A stretch of DNA of 64,000 nucleotides from assembly GCA_004123355.1 (NCBI GenBank), contig SCHM01000001.1, forward strand, positions 7,512,193-7,576,192, given 5' to 3'. The position numbers and the translations under genes are program-made. Shown here one piece after another: positions 45,427-60,300 of this stretch. A model generated the notes under the pieces. The model did not search any database. It saw nothing but the letters and a program-made list of their open reading frames with translations, and was not told the origin of the DNA. The stretch's first letter is position 1. Every line of letters starts with the position of its first letter. The stretch comes from Amphirosellinia nigrospora (taxonomy: Eukaryota > Ascomycota > Sordariomycetes > Xylariales > Xylariaceae).

Positions 45427-47993
45427 ACGCCATCCCTCCAACCCTCTTCATTGCTTGCCCCTTGTTGTCCGTTTGTAAGCTATGTTATTTTCTGCGAGCT
45501 ATCCTGGCGAATGTGGCGCCTCTCTCGGCCGAGAGATGTGCCGCCGGGAGTAGGCTTGCCCCGTAGGCTTGAACGTTCACGTGAGACGTTGACGACGCCA
45601 CTGGCCCATTCCGGGTTAAGGGCCTTGTGGGCGTAGAAAAGCCACCGATTGACTACGTATGCTATCTATCAGTATCATATTTCAGTATATGATTCTATTT
45701 TTCGTGTACGTATTCGGCTTGTCGAAGTCCTACTATCCAATCTGCTAGTCAAAGCCACTTTATGACGGCCTATCTCATCTTATTCTGTATAGATGGACGT
45801 CATACACTAGCGTCTGGAGCTAGTCGTGATGATCATAACGTGCAGGCGTGTAAGTCGCTATTGAAGTTAAGCTCAGAAGCTTCCCGTCCGGAGAGGCACA
45901 GCTGACGCCGTTATCGAACTGAATACATATCAGATACATGCTGTCTTACACCAATTCAAGTCTGTAAGATCCGGTATAATGTGGTGATACATTGTGGCGA
46001 TACTTTCTTGACACGAACGCCAAGTCCTACAATGACGGAGCCCACTTGAGGCTGTAAGAGATAGGCCACGTGGTAAATAGCATACCGGTCTCGGTAGAAG
46101 GGAGCTAGGCGACCGGATCCTCCGCTTCCCTGAGGGTCAAGCCACTCCGATCGCGAGACGGAGGTGGAGAGGGGCGAAGAGAATTCCACGTGGTATGCAT
46201 CCTTCACCTCACTAGCAAATGGATCGGGGGGCTATGGCGATATCAGCAACGTATTCGGAGATATGTATTCGGAATGTACTCGATATGTGTATTGTATAGT
46301 GTTGACTTCGAGTCATCTGGAATCAACTTCCCCGTTTTTAGGTATTTGTATATGTGTAGTAGTAGATCAGAGCGGTCAATAAGTAGACCCGTTGGAAAGG
46401 CGGGATCTGCGTGCGGCGCGGACTACATATTGTTCCCGACGTTACATAGCAGACAGTTCTAGATTGGTTGATCTATCCATCCACATGCGTCGAGATCTCT
46501 ATCGACGCCGCAATCCCTCCCCCACGTCCTCATACTGGGGGGCGGTGTTTACTAACGGACTTAGCGAAGAGCATTTCGGCGGTGAATGTGGGCGCGGATT
46601 ATCTAAATCTATACATGCATGTTATTTTCTCTCGACCGCGTCCAAGATAAATGTACGTAAGCGCGCAGACATTAAAACTTCGGCAGATAGCCACGGTCAG
46701 CATCAGCGTCGCAACAAGGGGGGGGAAGGGGGACAAACCCACACCCGTAGTCAGCCAGGTCGCAAGAAAGAACAGAAAAGAGAACGAGGCCGATCCTCAC
46801 GTCTACTTGTCTGACGCAAAAAGTGATTAGGCCCCATGGGGAGTTGGCGAAACAGGAAGGAATGGCAGGAATACGGAAAGACAAGAAGAGGTTTTGTCCT
46901 GTTCTGTCTATCTACGCAGGACGGACCGCCGCCCCCAACGTACATTGCCTCATCCATGCTCGGACACGTGTTTTCGGCAAAGTCGGAGGGGCGGAGCGAG
47001 AAAGAGAAAAGAAAGGGCCAGGAACGATGGGGTGAGGGAATTGGATGGGACTGTATGGATTGAATGTATCGACGAATTCCCGAGGACGCGGAGTCTTGCC
47101 ATGTGTTGTCGTAAGACGAGTACTGACGCCGGGTCTCTAGCGCGACCCCCTCACGCGATGAGACGGCGCAGTAGGGCTCGCTCGCAGGCGACGTCACATT
47201 CTAAAAGCCAAACAAGCTCTCCTTCAGAACGGCGCAGCAAAGAAGCTTCGGTGCGCGTTCGATTACGTGCGGAACGAGGTTGTGACAAGGGAGGGGTGAG
47301 GTTGGGAACGCAAGCAAGCGCGGTTTTTGGTATAGACTAGGTACGATAGTGAAGTATCTACGAAGCAAAAAATCGGATCTATGGTCTCTAGATATTAGGT
47401 AAGGATAGAAGCATGTTCAATTATCGACCTATGTGATATACATGTATCATCCTGCAGAAGTTGTTGCATCGTGGGCCGGCCAATCATCTGCCTCAACTTG
47501 CTACAATTTCCCGCTTTCTTCGCATGCTAATAGAGCTAGTAATTGGTTGACTTGAGTCGTGTAACAATCTTTTCAAAATAAAAAATAAACAGAGCTAGAG
47601 ACCCCCAAACTCCGATGCTCAGAACTGCCCTAAGACATGAAATGTTGTTGAAGGCCCGAAGTGGTTATTACAACCTTCGTAGGCGCCCGAATATATACGA
47701 ATCGGATGAAAAAGGGTGACGGCGTTAAACGTGAATGAGTGGCTAGCCACCATGATCGACGTAGTTAATATGCCTAGTCGGTAGAGAAGAAGAAAAAAAA
47801 AAGATGTCTGCGAGCTCAGATCCTTCTATACCATGAATACACCAATGATTTTTTTGATATAATTATTTTATCCCGATCGCTCGTCGCAAAAAGACATGTT
47901 GGAGATTCCTTAATCGTGGGGTATTGCTGCTAGTAACAGAAAGGGGTATCTTCAGGAGGTAGTGCCGGTGATTAAAATGATGGATCGTCCTCT

Positions 47994-49735
47994 TCAAGAC
48001 ATGTACTGGTTGTGTCCGTTATATAAATGCTCGCCTTGCCTAGCGAGCATCTGATCACAGGCCTGTTTAGCGACGCGGGCGCTCTGGTTACCGTTGGAGC
48101 TCCTATCGCTTTCGGTATGGACAGCAATGGGGTGCTCCATGATCTCCAGCTCAGGGGACGCGGCCTCTTGTTTGCAGAATGCTTCTAGAAGCAGTTCGTT
48201 CTCCTCGGCCGTCAACTCGCGCGGTTCGCTATCGTATTGGATGTTCACACACCCCACCCAAGGCTCACCGCCGGACTTCTGTCTGACGGTGCTCTTGCGC
48301 TTTCGGCGGGTTTTCTTGATTGGGTCTCTGTCGTCGATCTCGTCGACTCCCATCTGAACTAGCCGCTTCGCTATGCTCCCTTCGTTCCAGTCCCAGATGC
48401 GACGGCCGCCTTTTTCTTTCATGATCTTTCGTATCTCCTGGTATCGGCGCCGCTCATACTCATCGTTGGCTTCCTTTAGTGCTTGATCCTGACATCCAGT
48501 TAGTTTGATGGGGTCTCCTTTCGTCTATGAATTGTGACGAAAAGCTTACCTCTGATTCAGGCCAGACAGCATATGATTGAACAGAACGGATTAGCTGCAT
48601 CTGAAGATTCTCCTTGGTTTTGCGGCCATAGCGCTCCTTGTATGCCTGTTGGATTTGTTCCCACATTCCCTTCCCCTTGTCGTCACTCAGTTGGCACCGC
48701 ATTTCTACTAGGAAACGGGAGTCATCGGGAGCCTTGTCGTCAAGGTCAAGTGTATATGGGACCCGTAGCCGGCGGTGTCGGGTGATGTATTCACAGCGAT
48801 GGAACTTGCGTGTGCATCGTTGTACCCAATACCACCGTTCCGAGACATGTTTTGAGTCATATCACGGCCTCGCTTTGGCTGTCGGCCAGTGCGATTCGCT
48901 CTGCCTTTCGACCTTCTCGCGGGATAGGGTTGGCCAATCTCCAAGGATATGTGGCTAAGATTATCAAACTGGTGGTAATCGTGTGCCATGAGCGGCCGCG
49001 TATCTGCGGGATGAGGTGGCATTGTGACCTGTGAGAGGGCTGGGGCAAGCGGAATATGGGTGTTGGAGGGTAGTCCATAAGTCGGCGACCTTATCAAGAG
49101 CGATGGGGAAACATTAGAATAAAGCGACTGGGAGGGTAGAGGAGAAGATAGCTCTTCTACGGGATCGTGGCTCGAGACACCGTAAGTACTCCAGTGGAAG
49201 TGTGGCGTCGGGTCGACCCCGTGCTGCTCTGGGGAATGCGATGACTCCAGCGGGTGAACATCAAGCATCTCGACCTCGCTCGTGCTAGTTGGCACTGTCA
49301 TAGAAGCTGATGAGGCGCTCGCCATACTGGGTGTGTACGGCCAAGGACGGGATGTTGTTGGTGGAGTGAGCTGTTGGGAGGTCACTCCTTGTTGGTTATA
49401 TGTAGATAGCATCTTGTCAGACCTTTCTGGCATCGAAGGCGAGCCAGCTACTGATACAGGAGTTGGCATCGACGAGTCGTATGCCGGCACTGAGTAAGGG
49501 CTGTAAGGAGCAACCTAAGAGTTCTATTAGCAGCCATTTCTCTTCTACTATACTGCGTTGAGTGTGAACATACCGACGCGTACGATCGAGCCATGTCGTG
49601 AGACCCGTAGGTGGAAGTGGACGGTGTAGCAGATGATTGCCTACTTCTAGACGAAGGAGATGTTCTAGATAATCTCGCGTCCGTATAGGTCGTCTTAGGT
49701 TGTATATATGGAGAGTCATGCATATCAATGTGCAT
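47994..49735 (-). CDS. Fungal-specific protein of unknown function, probable nuclear regulator
   Basis: Three exons: 49735-49574, 49514-48550 and 48488-47994; introns have GTATGT/CTTAG and GTAAGC/CTAAC/TCAG signals. Product about 540 residues. The N-terminal half is disordered and rich in Ser, Thr, Pro and His. The C-terminal half begins with a compact conserved region: LDLDDKAPDDSRFLVEMRCQ, LSDDKGKGMWEQIQQAYKER, then LQMQLIRSVQSYAVWPESE, a charged YERRRYQEIRKIM helix, and the KKTRRKRKS cluster, a likely nuclear localisation signal. The pattern resembles a Myb/SANT-like helical module, but I cannot assign a family and make no claim on DNA targets. One frame break lies near 48.76 kb, in a GGG/CCC stretch just before the conserved region. 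Confidence 0.7.
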
Positions 49736-52700
49736 TCCGAGGTTCGGTAGTTACTGAGTAGTTGGCAAAGCCAATGTTTTGTCGCGGATGTTATACTTCG
49801 AAAATATATAAAGATATGAACGATTGTGATGGAGCTATAATAATATTATATGTATAGATGAAGACTCCTGCTGGGTTCTTAAAGAGGAAGTAGATAGGCG
49901 CTCACAAGCCAAGTGATATGTTAGAAAATCTGCCTTTCCGGGTCGTGACCTGTGAGGCGATGTCGAGGAACATAGACGGGTTATAAATCTTTAGAAGAAA
50001 ACAAAGCCTCGCTCGCTGTGAGGTCGAAGATAGGTCACTACCTGGACCATAGATACCTTATTCCTATTGCCCAGGCCAGCCAGTAGCAGTGGAACCCATC
50101 AGACCAGGGTTTATACATAGTACACTCCCAGTACTTTAAGCGGAATACCCTGGTACAGTATGAACCACACTCCGACCCCATTATCTTGTACCTAGTGAGT
50201 CCCCAGCCCCTGTCGGAGTTGATCGACAAACGGGGAGGGTGGGCGCCTAGAGATCACCCGCACGATCTATTATAGTTGTTGATATCAAATTGACCATAAA
50301 CTAGGACCCGGTGCAGCGTAGATAGTAGAAGTTGAATGTGGGACCAAGACCCGCGACCTGGAAAGACACAAGAGTGACACGCAAGTGAATATGTAGAGCT
50401 GTCCCAAGCAAGATGGATAGGGATGCGCGATGGAGTACACCGCAACATCTATTCTCAAGTCCATGGAATCTGGGGGTGTCGGGTTGCCTAACCTCTCACT
50501 TTTCGACCAGGTACGGTACCGGAGGGCAACACAGTATATATGGTAGATATACGTACTGTACAATGCCAAGCACATACGAGCTTGATTGGCTGATACCTGG
50601 CTCGCCCGGGCACGACCGACCCGGAGATTTGGACGAGCTGATCATTACGCAAGGCCATTTGCCAGTTTGATCCTTTTTACACCCGACCCCGTAGAATGAC
50701 CTTATCTTTAGTGATACCTAGTTGAGTCGTAGCGGCTAGAGATGGAAAAAACCAAGTCAAGTTTTCCGAACTTGGGAAGACGATATTACGGCCTTGGAGA
50801 AGGGGGGCAGGCTTACTGAAAATTCCCAAGCCACATGTCGAAGGGAAGATAGAAAATAATATGATGAAGATAAATATAGAGACAAAGAGTTTGTATAAAC
50901 TCACTCAGGGTAGATCCTTGAGACTAATATACTGGCTACGCACGTAAATTGTTGCTGCGATCCAGAATGTCGCCGGGAGGTTCTACGGGCTATCTTATTC
51001 AATCTTAGTTTGACTGGGGTCTATGCTCTAAGCATCGAGTCAACTTGAACTCCAAAGGGCCCATATGGGATGACTAGAAAACTGACCTGTTATTCAGCTC
51101 ACGAAATCTAATCCCCCATTCAGTGTGTTGTTGACGAAATATAAATTGAGGGTCTGCGTAGTTCGTTGGGGATGATACGTCCGTGAGTTTATTCTAGGTT
51201 ACACGGAGGGTGCTATTGGCATACCAGTCTAGCGTATAGCCTAGATATATGTTTTATTGCAGTTCGATCTCAGTAGCTAGAAAATCAATTCAGTACACGT
51301 ATTTAATGTAAATAGTTCGTAGTACACCGGTAAAGTAAGTAACCACTGAATACGCTATAGTTAAGTCGACTACTCAAAACACTGGAGACAAAAGCTTGAC
51401 GGATTGTGGATAAAGCGGGTGACGAGGGGTTATTTGAGGCAGGGGTGAGTGTGGTCATTGCGTATCATAGCAAATCAACACGGCAACATAGTACACATCT
51501 AGTGCAGCGTACTATACAGGTGGATAGAAAACACCTCGCGCTTCAAGCTGGGGACATATCGAAAACGGGCGGAATCTCGGCATTGAGTAAAATAGGCAGT
51601 GGTGACGAACTAGTGGGATGGTAGATTTATCGTAGTCAATGACCCCGTTTTCCCGTTTTAATTTTCCGTATCCGGATAGGGCGTGCGAGACGCTTCTCGA
51701 GCCGGAATAGATTGATTGCCGGTCGGGAGGGTGACGGTCTCGGGACAGTACAAGCACAACACGTTGGTACATACTTCCTACACACATGCTTTAGAAGATG
51801 CGGAGACATGTGCGGAAATCGGTGTAGAGGGCATGTTTCGCCTGATTTTATGACCGACGTGTGGCTATGTGAGAAGTCGATGACAAGAGACGAAAAGGCG
51901 GAGCGGCAAAAAGATAGCTGCATACCATTCGGCAGCTCGAGTGCGATGTGACGGAGACGAAGATGTCCGGGAGCTCAGTTGCCCGCCTCATGTTTTTGTG
52001 CTGCGCCAGTCAGGTTGCACTCCCGGTCCCGACTGTCTGGGACAGAAATGCAAATATCTCTTTTAGACTGCGATGAGCGGCTGACGCGGAATCATGGCTC
52101 GTCCGCTTAGGAGATAGTCATCATGGAGATGTGCTAGATGCATGAGACTATGGACCAGATAGGGAGAGAGAGAACCCATTGCGCCGCTGCTGATGGCCAT
52201 GATGATGGCGACGCCGACAGTTGGGGCAATCCCGGTACCAAACTTACATATGGGGCGACGCCGCAGAAGTGAACGCAAAAATGGCAGCAAAAAGAGCGTG
52301 ATTGATACACGAACAATCTAGAGTTAAGTAAAATGAAACTATTCAGTAGATACGTGAATGCTAGACGTATCTTGTTGAGCCAGAAAGCGACGGTTGGATG
52401 TTTCGTTTCCAGGACACCGACAAGGAAGTCGCCTAAGGGAGGAATTTGGTTTAGGGCAGATACCCCCGGACGATCTTCCCGCGATGTAGAAGAGACAAAA
52501 GTTCCGTTCAGTGGTGGTATGGAACGGTGACCAGGCAAATGTGTGAGGTGTGATGTGTGATGTGTTCTGGGTTAGGTGGTGTAGGCTCGGTAAAACGGAG
52601 CCATGAGAGATTGAGCAACTGGGACAATTCGGTACGGCCAGTACACTCCAGCTCGGCCCGCACAGTGTTCAAGACACGGGCCAGCAAGGGGCTGGAGGTA

Positions 52701-54101
52701 CTGCTAAAAGTACCTGTGGAGCGCGCTGGGTCGTGGCCAGGGTTGCTCTCTAGCGGCTACAATCAGCATTGCTGATTGGGTACCGACAGGCTGGTAACCA
52801 ATTGCATACCGGTACGCATCATGGCACCCCCAAAATCATTTGTCATGAGGTTGCTTTCAAATCCACCACTCAACCAGCCCATCCAGAGCCCGCACAGAGT
52901 GCCAATAAGGTGGTGTAAGGCAGCCAGCCTAAGGTAAGATGCTGCTGCACCGTCAGGGCCAAAGCCCAGCACCGATCGCAGAATCTTTGCTCGTCTAGGC
53001 ACGAAATTGCTCGACTACATCCACTCTCGAAGGATGCGGGGCTCTACTTACAATTATATTCGGAACTCTGTGTGTACGTACTAGTTAATGCCGTAAATCT
53101 ATTGACTATCGAAAATCATGTACTTGAGGCATCTAGTACACCCGACGAAATGGTACTATCATACTCAGCTGCTCTTTTTGGAAGCACAATGAGATGGATG
53201 TCAAGAATAGCCCACGTTCATACCACCGAATACAGCATGGTCATCAGCCGATGCCAACTGATCACGATACAAAATTGACCGCTTATGTATTGTCCCGATC
53301 CAGGTACCGGCACATGCCCAAGTAGTGTATGAAACGAAGCGAGCGGTTAGGTCAGGTCAAGGCAGACAGACCTAGGTAGTAAACGCGAAGTCACTCTGGG
53401 CGTCTAATTATGAGTGAGATACTAGTACTATACTTCTCATCTAATAGCTAACACCCGCAAGCGCATCGCATCGGCCCGCACAAGAATCTTCTCCTCTAGT
53501 CTAGCTTCAACCCACAGAACCTAAATCCTTTCTAGTTCCTCTGTTTTTCTTTCTTGTTATGTTGGTATCTAGTTTTTCTATTTTGGGACGAGTAATCGTT
53601 AGACGGGCCGTACTCTATATCTTATACCGAAGGCTTCGACTCGTTGGTAGTCTTCGTGGTGAACCCTCAGCTGTCGAAGCTTCCTTTATTCACCAGCGTG
53701 AAAGATTGAGTAAAATAGCGTTATTATATTTGTGGCGCCCAATATCCGCGCGTCTGTTCGAAATATCGTGGTCTTATTGGTTCTCTGTATACCAAATAGA
53801 TAACCTATGAATTTGACAGACGCCTTATGACGCCGTCCCGTCAGAACTGCAGCCAACAGCCAAAAGTTACTTGTGGCTTCCATGATGTATACATGTACGG
53901 CAAGCCCCTCACAAGCTGATACACGGTGTGGTTGCTGGCGTAGCAAGTTCCTTTCCCATCTTGCTAAAAGCCCCAGGTTGCTGTAACAGCTCCAGCAGGA
54001 TCACATCTTCCCATTGATAACCGACTTTGTATCCACTTATCCCAGCACGAAATGAGACCCAACGGCATTCACAAGAGATTGTACAGGAACACCGGAGCTA
54101 C

Positions 54102-54374
54102 TTATACTAAGCACGACAGTCTTAACAGCCCTACAGCCAAGCCTGCATAGTCATGCATACAAGCGCCAGAGAACACATCCTTAATACGCCACTTAGGGGA
54201 CCCGAAGTTCTGCGTCCTGTTCCAGCTACGATATACCCTTACCCTGTCACTGTTGGTGCAATCGAGGATTTTCCAGTCCACATCTCGAGGGGCTATAGAA
54301 ACTAACCAATGGCATTCTATGCTAGCTTTATGTGAAGCTATGGGGAATGACAAACCCTTGTGCATCTCTATCAT
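54102..54374 (-). other. Weak candidate exon or short protein (90 codons)
   Basis: ATG-initiated frame of 90 codons, open a further 25 codons upstream to a TAG that could be a splice acceptor (ATCTAG). It encodes three Cys in a Trp-rich context (SIECHWLVS, DWKILDCTNSDR, FSGACMHDY), which looks less random than neighbouring frames. No signal peptide or first exon was found, and length alone is within chance expectation. Confidence 0.15.
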
Positions 54375-57300
54375 GGTGGCAACAGAACCACCTTCGAAGG
54401 AGGCCCTAATTTTAGTAAGATCCTTCGAACGTCCATCGGCAAATATCTTCTAGATACTTTCTTTGAGTGATCTATCTATACTAGTCTAGAGAAAATCCGA
54501 TCCTATTTTGAGTCATAATTCACTTTCTGTATCAGAGACTATTGAGGGTCACAAACAAGTTTACTACGGATTGTAATGATTTGATTAAACGGGAAATTAA
54601 TGTTACCGCATTTCTTGTCTAGGTTCGTAAGGGACAATAGCCCCTATTGGAGCGTAACGTAGCTAAGACATGGATGGTGGCTTTTAGGCGAGACTTGATG
54701 TTGCATAGTCACCCCTTCATTGTCCAAATACGCAATTCCTTTCGTCTACAATTTTTTTGGGTTAGGCTCGCTGTTTAATGGGCTATTGATAACTATGCTT
54801 TTATCCTAAAACTTGCCCTCTTTCTGCTTTTACGACTTATATGCTAAATTAAACCAGAATATGGAGTGGGTCGGATATATCATATTTTTATAATTATATT
54901 AAATGATGTCTTAGCTTTTAGGTTTTTGGTGCTCGAGCATGGCGGCATAGGGTCCTAAACCACTTCCTAATGCGCCTATCTCGTCAGGCGCCAAAATGTA
55001 AAGCACGGTAATTTACCTTATTCCACACTCTCCAATAAGATAACAGCCCGACTCGTTCTCGTCTATGTTACCGAAACCCACCAGTCTAGATCGTCAACCT
55101 TATTAGTTCCCAGGTGCCATGCGACCGGGTCTAGCATCAAGGTACTTCGATTGAGGTTATTATGAAATCTACATCAGCATGAGACATAAAGCCTTGCTTT
55201 GTATCTAGACTTAATGCGATGAGAGGACGGCTATCCTATTCTTGATGGTCTATATTAATTGAACATTTTCTATAGAGAAGCCTAGTAATGTCTAACCCGA
55301 CCTTGGAGAACAAGTTAACTAAATTAGACAATTCTTTGAACCGAAGTCATACTATGAAATTCGCTATTGTCGCTTGAAGTTAACATCAGAGCAGCGATAG
55401 AAGTGACCTCGGCACTATGCGTTTCCTCGCTAGACTAAAAGGTGGAGTAGAATAACTCGTGTCTGGCATGAGCCAAGCCACATTACGTTCGTCCAACCTA
55501 CATACTTTGTGCATCAACCGCCGCGATATCCTGCATCACATCATACTTGCGATCTACATCTGACTTCGGTGCCGCTGCACTGTGAAGCCCGGGAACTTGA
55601 CATGACGGTTTCCATTCCCCTCAATTCCAGTTTATGGTTGATCGAAATGGAGCCGAGACAATCTGGAGAATGAAAGCAGAGAAAGCCTTGCATCGCCGCG
55701 ACGCTATCTCCTTTCTCGATCAAGTAGGCCCCGGCCCCACCAAGCGGTATCGCGGTTAGCCAATAATCGCGATAGCCTAATGTGGTATTGTAGTATGACT
55801 AGGGGACTCTGCGACCGTCCTGCGACCGTGTGGCCGGCCTCCTCCAGCTCCGTTCTCTGACCATTGCGACGAAACACAGGACCACCATTTCTAACCGCAG
55901 TCGGTCGTTGTCCGCGCCCCGAGACCACTATACGGGACGAAGAACAATCGAACAGGAATCGGGTAGCCTTCGGTATGGCAAGCCCAGTGCGGGTATTTTC
56001 CACTTGGGCACATCTCGTCACAAACCTTCTACCATGGTATTGGGACCGGTCACCCGAGTACTGAACAAATGCATCTGCTAATCCCGAGGCTACAGTACGA
56101 GAGTGCTATCATGAGGCAATTGCGACCATGTTACTATTGGTAGCGTAGTCTTAGTCTAAGCTGCCAATAGAGTCACAGATGAACCGCTCCGCGGCGATTA
56201 CCCGTTCGGTGACGGCAGCAAGCGGCCTCTATGACGAACCGGCGTCCAGAGATACCAAATCTCCTGGGCTTGGCACCAGACTGATCTGATGCAACAGCAA
56301 GCCAATTCTCATCAATTCAGGCAAACGCTAACACGATTTCTTACACAATGCGCCTCACAAACCTGATGTTTCTCACATCTCAAAATGGATTTTACCCTGG
56401 AATAATATAAGCTGCACCCCAAATTTGGAGGGGAAACGCGGAATCCGTTTAACTGTCATGGAATGATCTGTCTGCCCACCCCAAGCCAAGATCGCAACGC
56501 GTTTTTACGCGAGGCAACCAAGTCTTGGGGGCACCATTGTCCTCATAGCGACGTATCAGAAACGCTCCCATTCTACCGGTGCCGAATCATGTTCAGTCAA
56601 CTGACGCATTCCGGCCTAACGAAACCTTAGGGCTGACCTAAACCAGATATTAATCTGCTATCCACAGACCCCAATGGGTATTTGGAGTAATTACGAGCCC
56701 ACTTAACCCGACTCGCAGCAAAGGAAGTCGACGGCGATGCAATCATCTGTTTCTCTGACCGCTCATCTCAAACGCAGGTTATTACCTAGAGAGGTACATT
56801 ATCCAATTGCTCCGAGCCACGTACGATTCGTGTCCTTAATTGATCAATTTTCGATGTCATTTGGAGCATTTCTACTTGATCGATGGTTGATTGGGTAGGT
56901 TTCCTAGATGCGCAACTAACAGTGCATATACAGGGTACGAGTTTTAGTGCATGATATTCTACAGCAGTTGTGGCTCTCTAACAAAACCTCGTTTGGCTCG
57001 CCATCATAAACGAAAAGTACAACTACGGCTACTAGTATTCAGCCACTCGACGTAAGCTATATCGGAGTCGGTAGAGGTGATTTCAAATATCTAGATTTCA
57101 TGTAGGCCACCGAAAGTGGGTTGGGATATAAGAGCTCGGGGTTACAGAAATAAGCTGTCATCCAACCATCTCGATCGATCTTGATGCAATGAATGGCACG
57201 AGCCGGCCTAATTAGCATTGATTACAAGTGAGATTCCCCATTGCGACGTCGATTCTTCTTCTATAGTAAGACATAGTATATGATTCGGCGTGTAAGATCG

Positions 57301-60300
57301 GAAAGGGTAGGGCTGACGATGCATAGATATCCCAACCGCCAGCAGCTTCCTAACGGACAATGGGCAAAGAAGCGCATGATGTCACCTTTTTGGTATAATA
57401 GTCCGGCAAGTACAACGTATCATAAAGATGTAGCGGTGACCTCGGAGCACAGTCATAGGGAGACTGCGTGCTTGGCTAGCTTATTCATCGTTTATTATTG
57501 TCTGCTTAGGTGCTAGGCCATAAGGCTACCAATCATACGACGAAGGTGCGTAGTTACTATCACGTTGCATCGCATCAAGTGGAACTAAACATATACCGGC
57601 GGGCTAAAGTCGCAACTTGTCTGATACATGATCATCGCATCCCAGATTGGTACCTAATGGAAGGTGTATAGTGGGCTCGGTAACATCAAGTAGTCCCGAG
57701 CAGCCTTCACCGGCGATAGAATTACTGCCATGTCCATGGCACTCTATCATTCCGGTATTACGCATAGTGAGAGTCAATGACCCTGGATTGATGACCCTCT
57801 ATTGAGTATGGAGACGAGATCTCTTTACTATCAATTACAAAGCGCAAGTCTGATTATTGATGGGTCGGTCGCCATGTTCTAATACACGCGTAAGATATTA
57901 CAGGGCCTACGTTACATTCATCTCGGTTTGATCCCATTTGATGATTGTCATTGGAAATACTACCTAACGTATTAAATAGAGTCTTGTAAGTCAACACTAT
58001 TATTCCAGAACGTGCTACGTCCTATTCAATGGGGGTTGCGATAGCAGAGCAGTCTCAGCCTGATGTTTTATGATCTAGTAGTACCATTCTACATACATTT
58101 ACATAATGTTTCAATATATAAACGGACAGGAGACTTGACGTTTAGACGCTTATATGGTATTATTCTACGTAATCAAACTGTAAACGATATCTCTACGTCA
58201 TGTCTCCTAACGTTCCTTGGCTAGTCAAACTCTATTATGACGATCCTTAGCATTACACCGCCCCTGGTTAGGTGTAGCCTTGGTCTTGCCGAAGGTGTCT
58301 TCGTTGGCTTTAGTTAATATCAAGGTATAGACTACTCGGTTCTTAGTACTTGGTCATATCTGGACTAAAAATAAGTAATTGACTAAATCATTCCTCTACA
58401 CAGGACCCTTCACCATATTTGTATTTATCACGCCGCTTAATCATGCTAGTGGTTGCTTTATGCTTCTAACTGTGTAGACTACCAACATACATTATTGTGT
58501 CCACTTTGTCATCACTCCTATATTTATCGATAGCCAACAAGCACGTGGCACAGGGTAGGTATTCATTAATCTCCTCCACACATATAGTACGTACCAAAAT
58601 CCTCCCGGAATAGCGGCGTCTGTCGCTCAACCTTCGCCCCTCTTCATAGCGGCGATCATATGAAGGGGCTGGGGTACAGCAAAGCCTCTTTGAAGTCCTA
58701 TCATGCCGCCGGAGAGATAAGCTGCCGCATCTGTAGTTTGCTATAGCCCTCAAAAATGGCAGTGTATTATTCATTTTTGAATACAAAGAAATTCTTGGCC
58801 TCTCACACTAGAATTGTCAAGTCACGTATTCGTGTTCAAGTATTAGATAAATCCGGTTCGCTGGGACTAGATACACACACCACCCTCACCTAAGTATTGC
58901 CACCCAGTGGCGTAGAAATAACACGCGTCCATATGGCACAACGACCCGGTACCAAGTTAGTGGCCTCATTTCGTGAAGATATGGTCATCCAAGCATGTGC
59001 CGCTCGGTAAGGTGGACTAGTGTGATGAGATTGACAGCGAATATCCCCTACAGTACCTCCTTACTCCGGAGTCCGTTTGTAAGTTATCGGCATTACAATA
59101 ATAGAGCGCATCCTATATCATAACTTCGTAATCATGTATAGTATTCACTCTATCTGTAAAAAACATCTCTTCTATTTTTCGGCAACTCATTTGGTTAGAA
59201 GGAACAGTGGTTCGATTTGAGGTGCTGGTTCATGCTATCCAGTTGCTTACCACCCATGAACTCCAAATGCACCTAGTTCTCCTCGCCATCAAACCGCCAC
59301 CGTGCTAATTCATAATTTTCGGGAGTAGACCACTCACCTTGGGTACCAAGGACACACGTAGACGTATACCTAGCTCATCCGTAGCCCCTGTCAGGGCACC
59401 CATCACAATAGCCCCTATTCTCGTTTCTTACTGGCGGTTCCAATGTTACGTCTCTCCTTATCAAGGTCTTCCATCCTTTAATGCAACGGCAGACAAGACT
59501 TGGAAACAGCCACACGTCGATCTCCGCGGGGTCCGGGACCAGACTCGCTCAGTATTAGGTATAGACCTCGAATGATAGTCTTGCAGCATGGAGGTCTATA
59601 ACCGCCATGAAGCCTTTGCATTTGGAGTAAAAACAGGTGTTGTATTAGCTCCGCCTGTGATCTACTACTAGAATAGAATACCGAAGGTTGTTAGAATTAC
59701 ACAACATCAATAATACTGTATAAAGAAAATAGTTAAAACATACTACCACCTTAAAGATATATTATTCGCTCTATTTTACACAAGTATATGCACAAAATAT
59801 GCAATGCCTTATATTGACTATCAAAGCTTTCTAATGATGCCGCTTAAAGCCGCAACCCGAGATCGTCGGTCCCGGATCGGCAAATAGCTGCCGAAGAGAA
59901 GGGAGACCTCAATATCATCACGAAGGGTATAGCATGAGACACGAACATGGGACAGTTTAGAGGTCAGGATATGGTGCTATTGAAATAGCACAGTACTATC
60001 CCGAACCATAAAACGAAAGCCTAAGAGTATTACGGAACAGACATGCCGAGATGATGATGCACACAGGGAAGCGAGAACGAACCAGATAAGTCAGATATGT
60101 TCTTCTCAGGGTAGGGGTGGATATGTAGTTGGGTACAACAGAACTACATGCTTCTGGAGACAAGGGTGGGGGAATGATGACTCCCACATTTCCCCCCTTC
60201 TGCAAGGCTGCGGCGAGGTGTCTCTGGCACATTGCAGAAGCAGCATGGATGCTTGTTTTACATGCGCTGTGAGGCGAATTTGGCCAGCTACGGTCTGCCG

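Larger units (their letters stand above)
41715..47993. other. Long gene-free region
   Basis: The left end holds the HTM1/MNL1 promoter. No reading frame on either strand shows a recognisable domain, and open stretches are short. Simple repeats: an ACAAGGC triplet at 45406-45426, an (AAC)n run at 44955-44980 and an A10 run near 47.79 kb. Between 46.4 and 47.3 kb the DNA is more GC-rich and purine-biased, but neither strand gives a convincing protein. One TACCTAGGTA copy lies at 42522-42531. Confidence 0.5.

Noticed and set aside
46894-47340. 148-codon Arg/Ser-rich plus-strand frame
   Set aside because: Low-complexity product from purine-biased DNA; overlapping frames on both strands are equally open.
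50677-50904. 75-codon minus-strand frame with a strong hydrophobic N-terminus, like a small secreted protein
   Set aside because: It begins at a GTG with no in-frame ATG, has only one Cys, and the hydrophobic run comes from AT-rich DNA.
52063-53002. Minus-strand frames with possible membrane segments (52063-52290, 52134-52538, 52763-53002) that might be exons of one gene
   Set aside because: The longer frames start at TTG or GTG, no splice sites join them in phase, and no family motif is visible.
53559-53810. 83-codon plus-strand ATG frame preceded by a CT-rich tract like a fungal leader
   Set aside because: Arg/Leu-rich product with no domain, and no stop-flanking or splice evidence; the leader alone is not enough.
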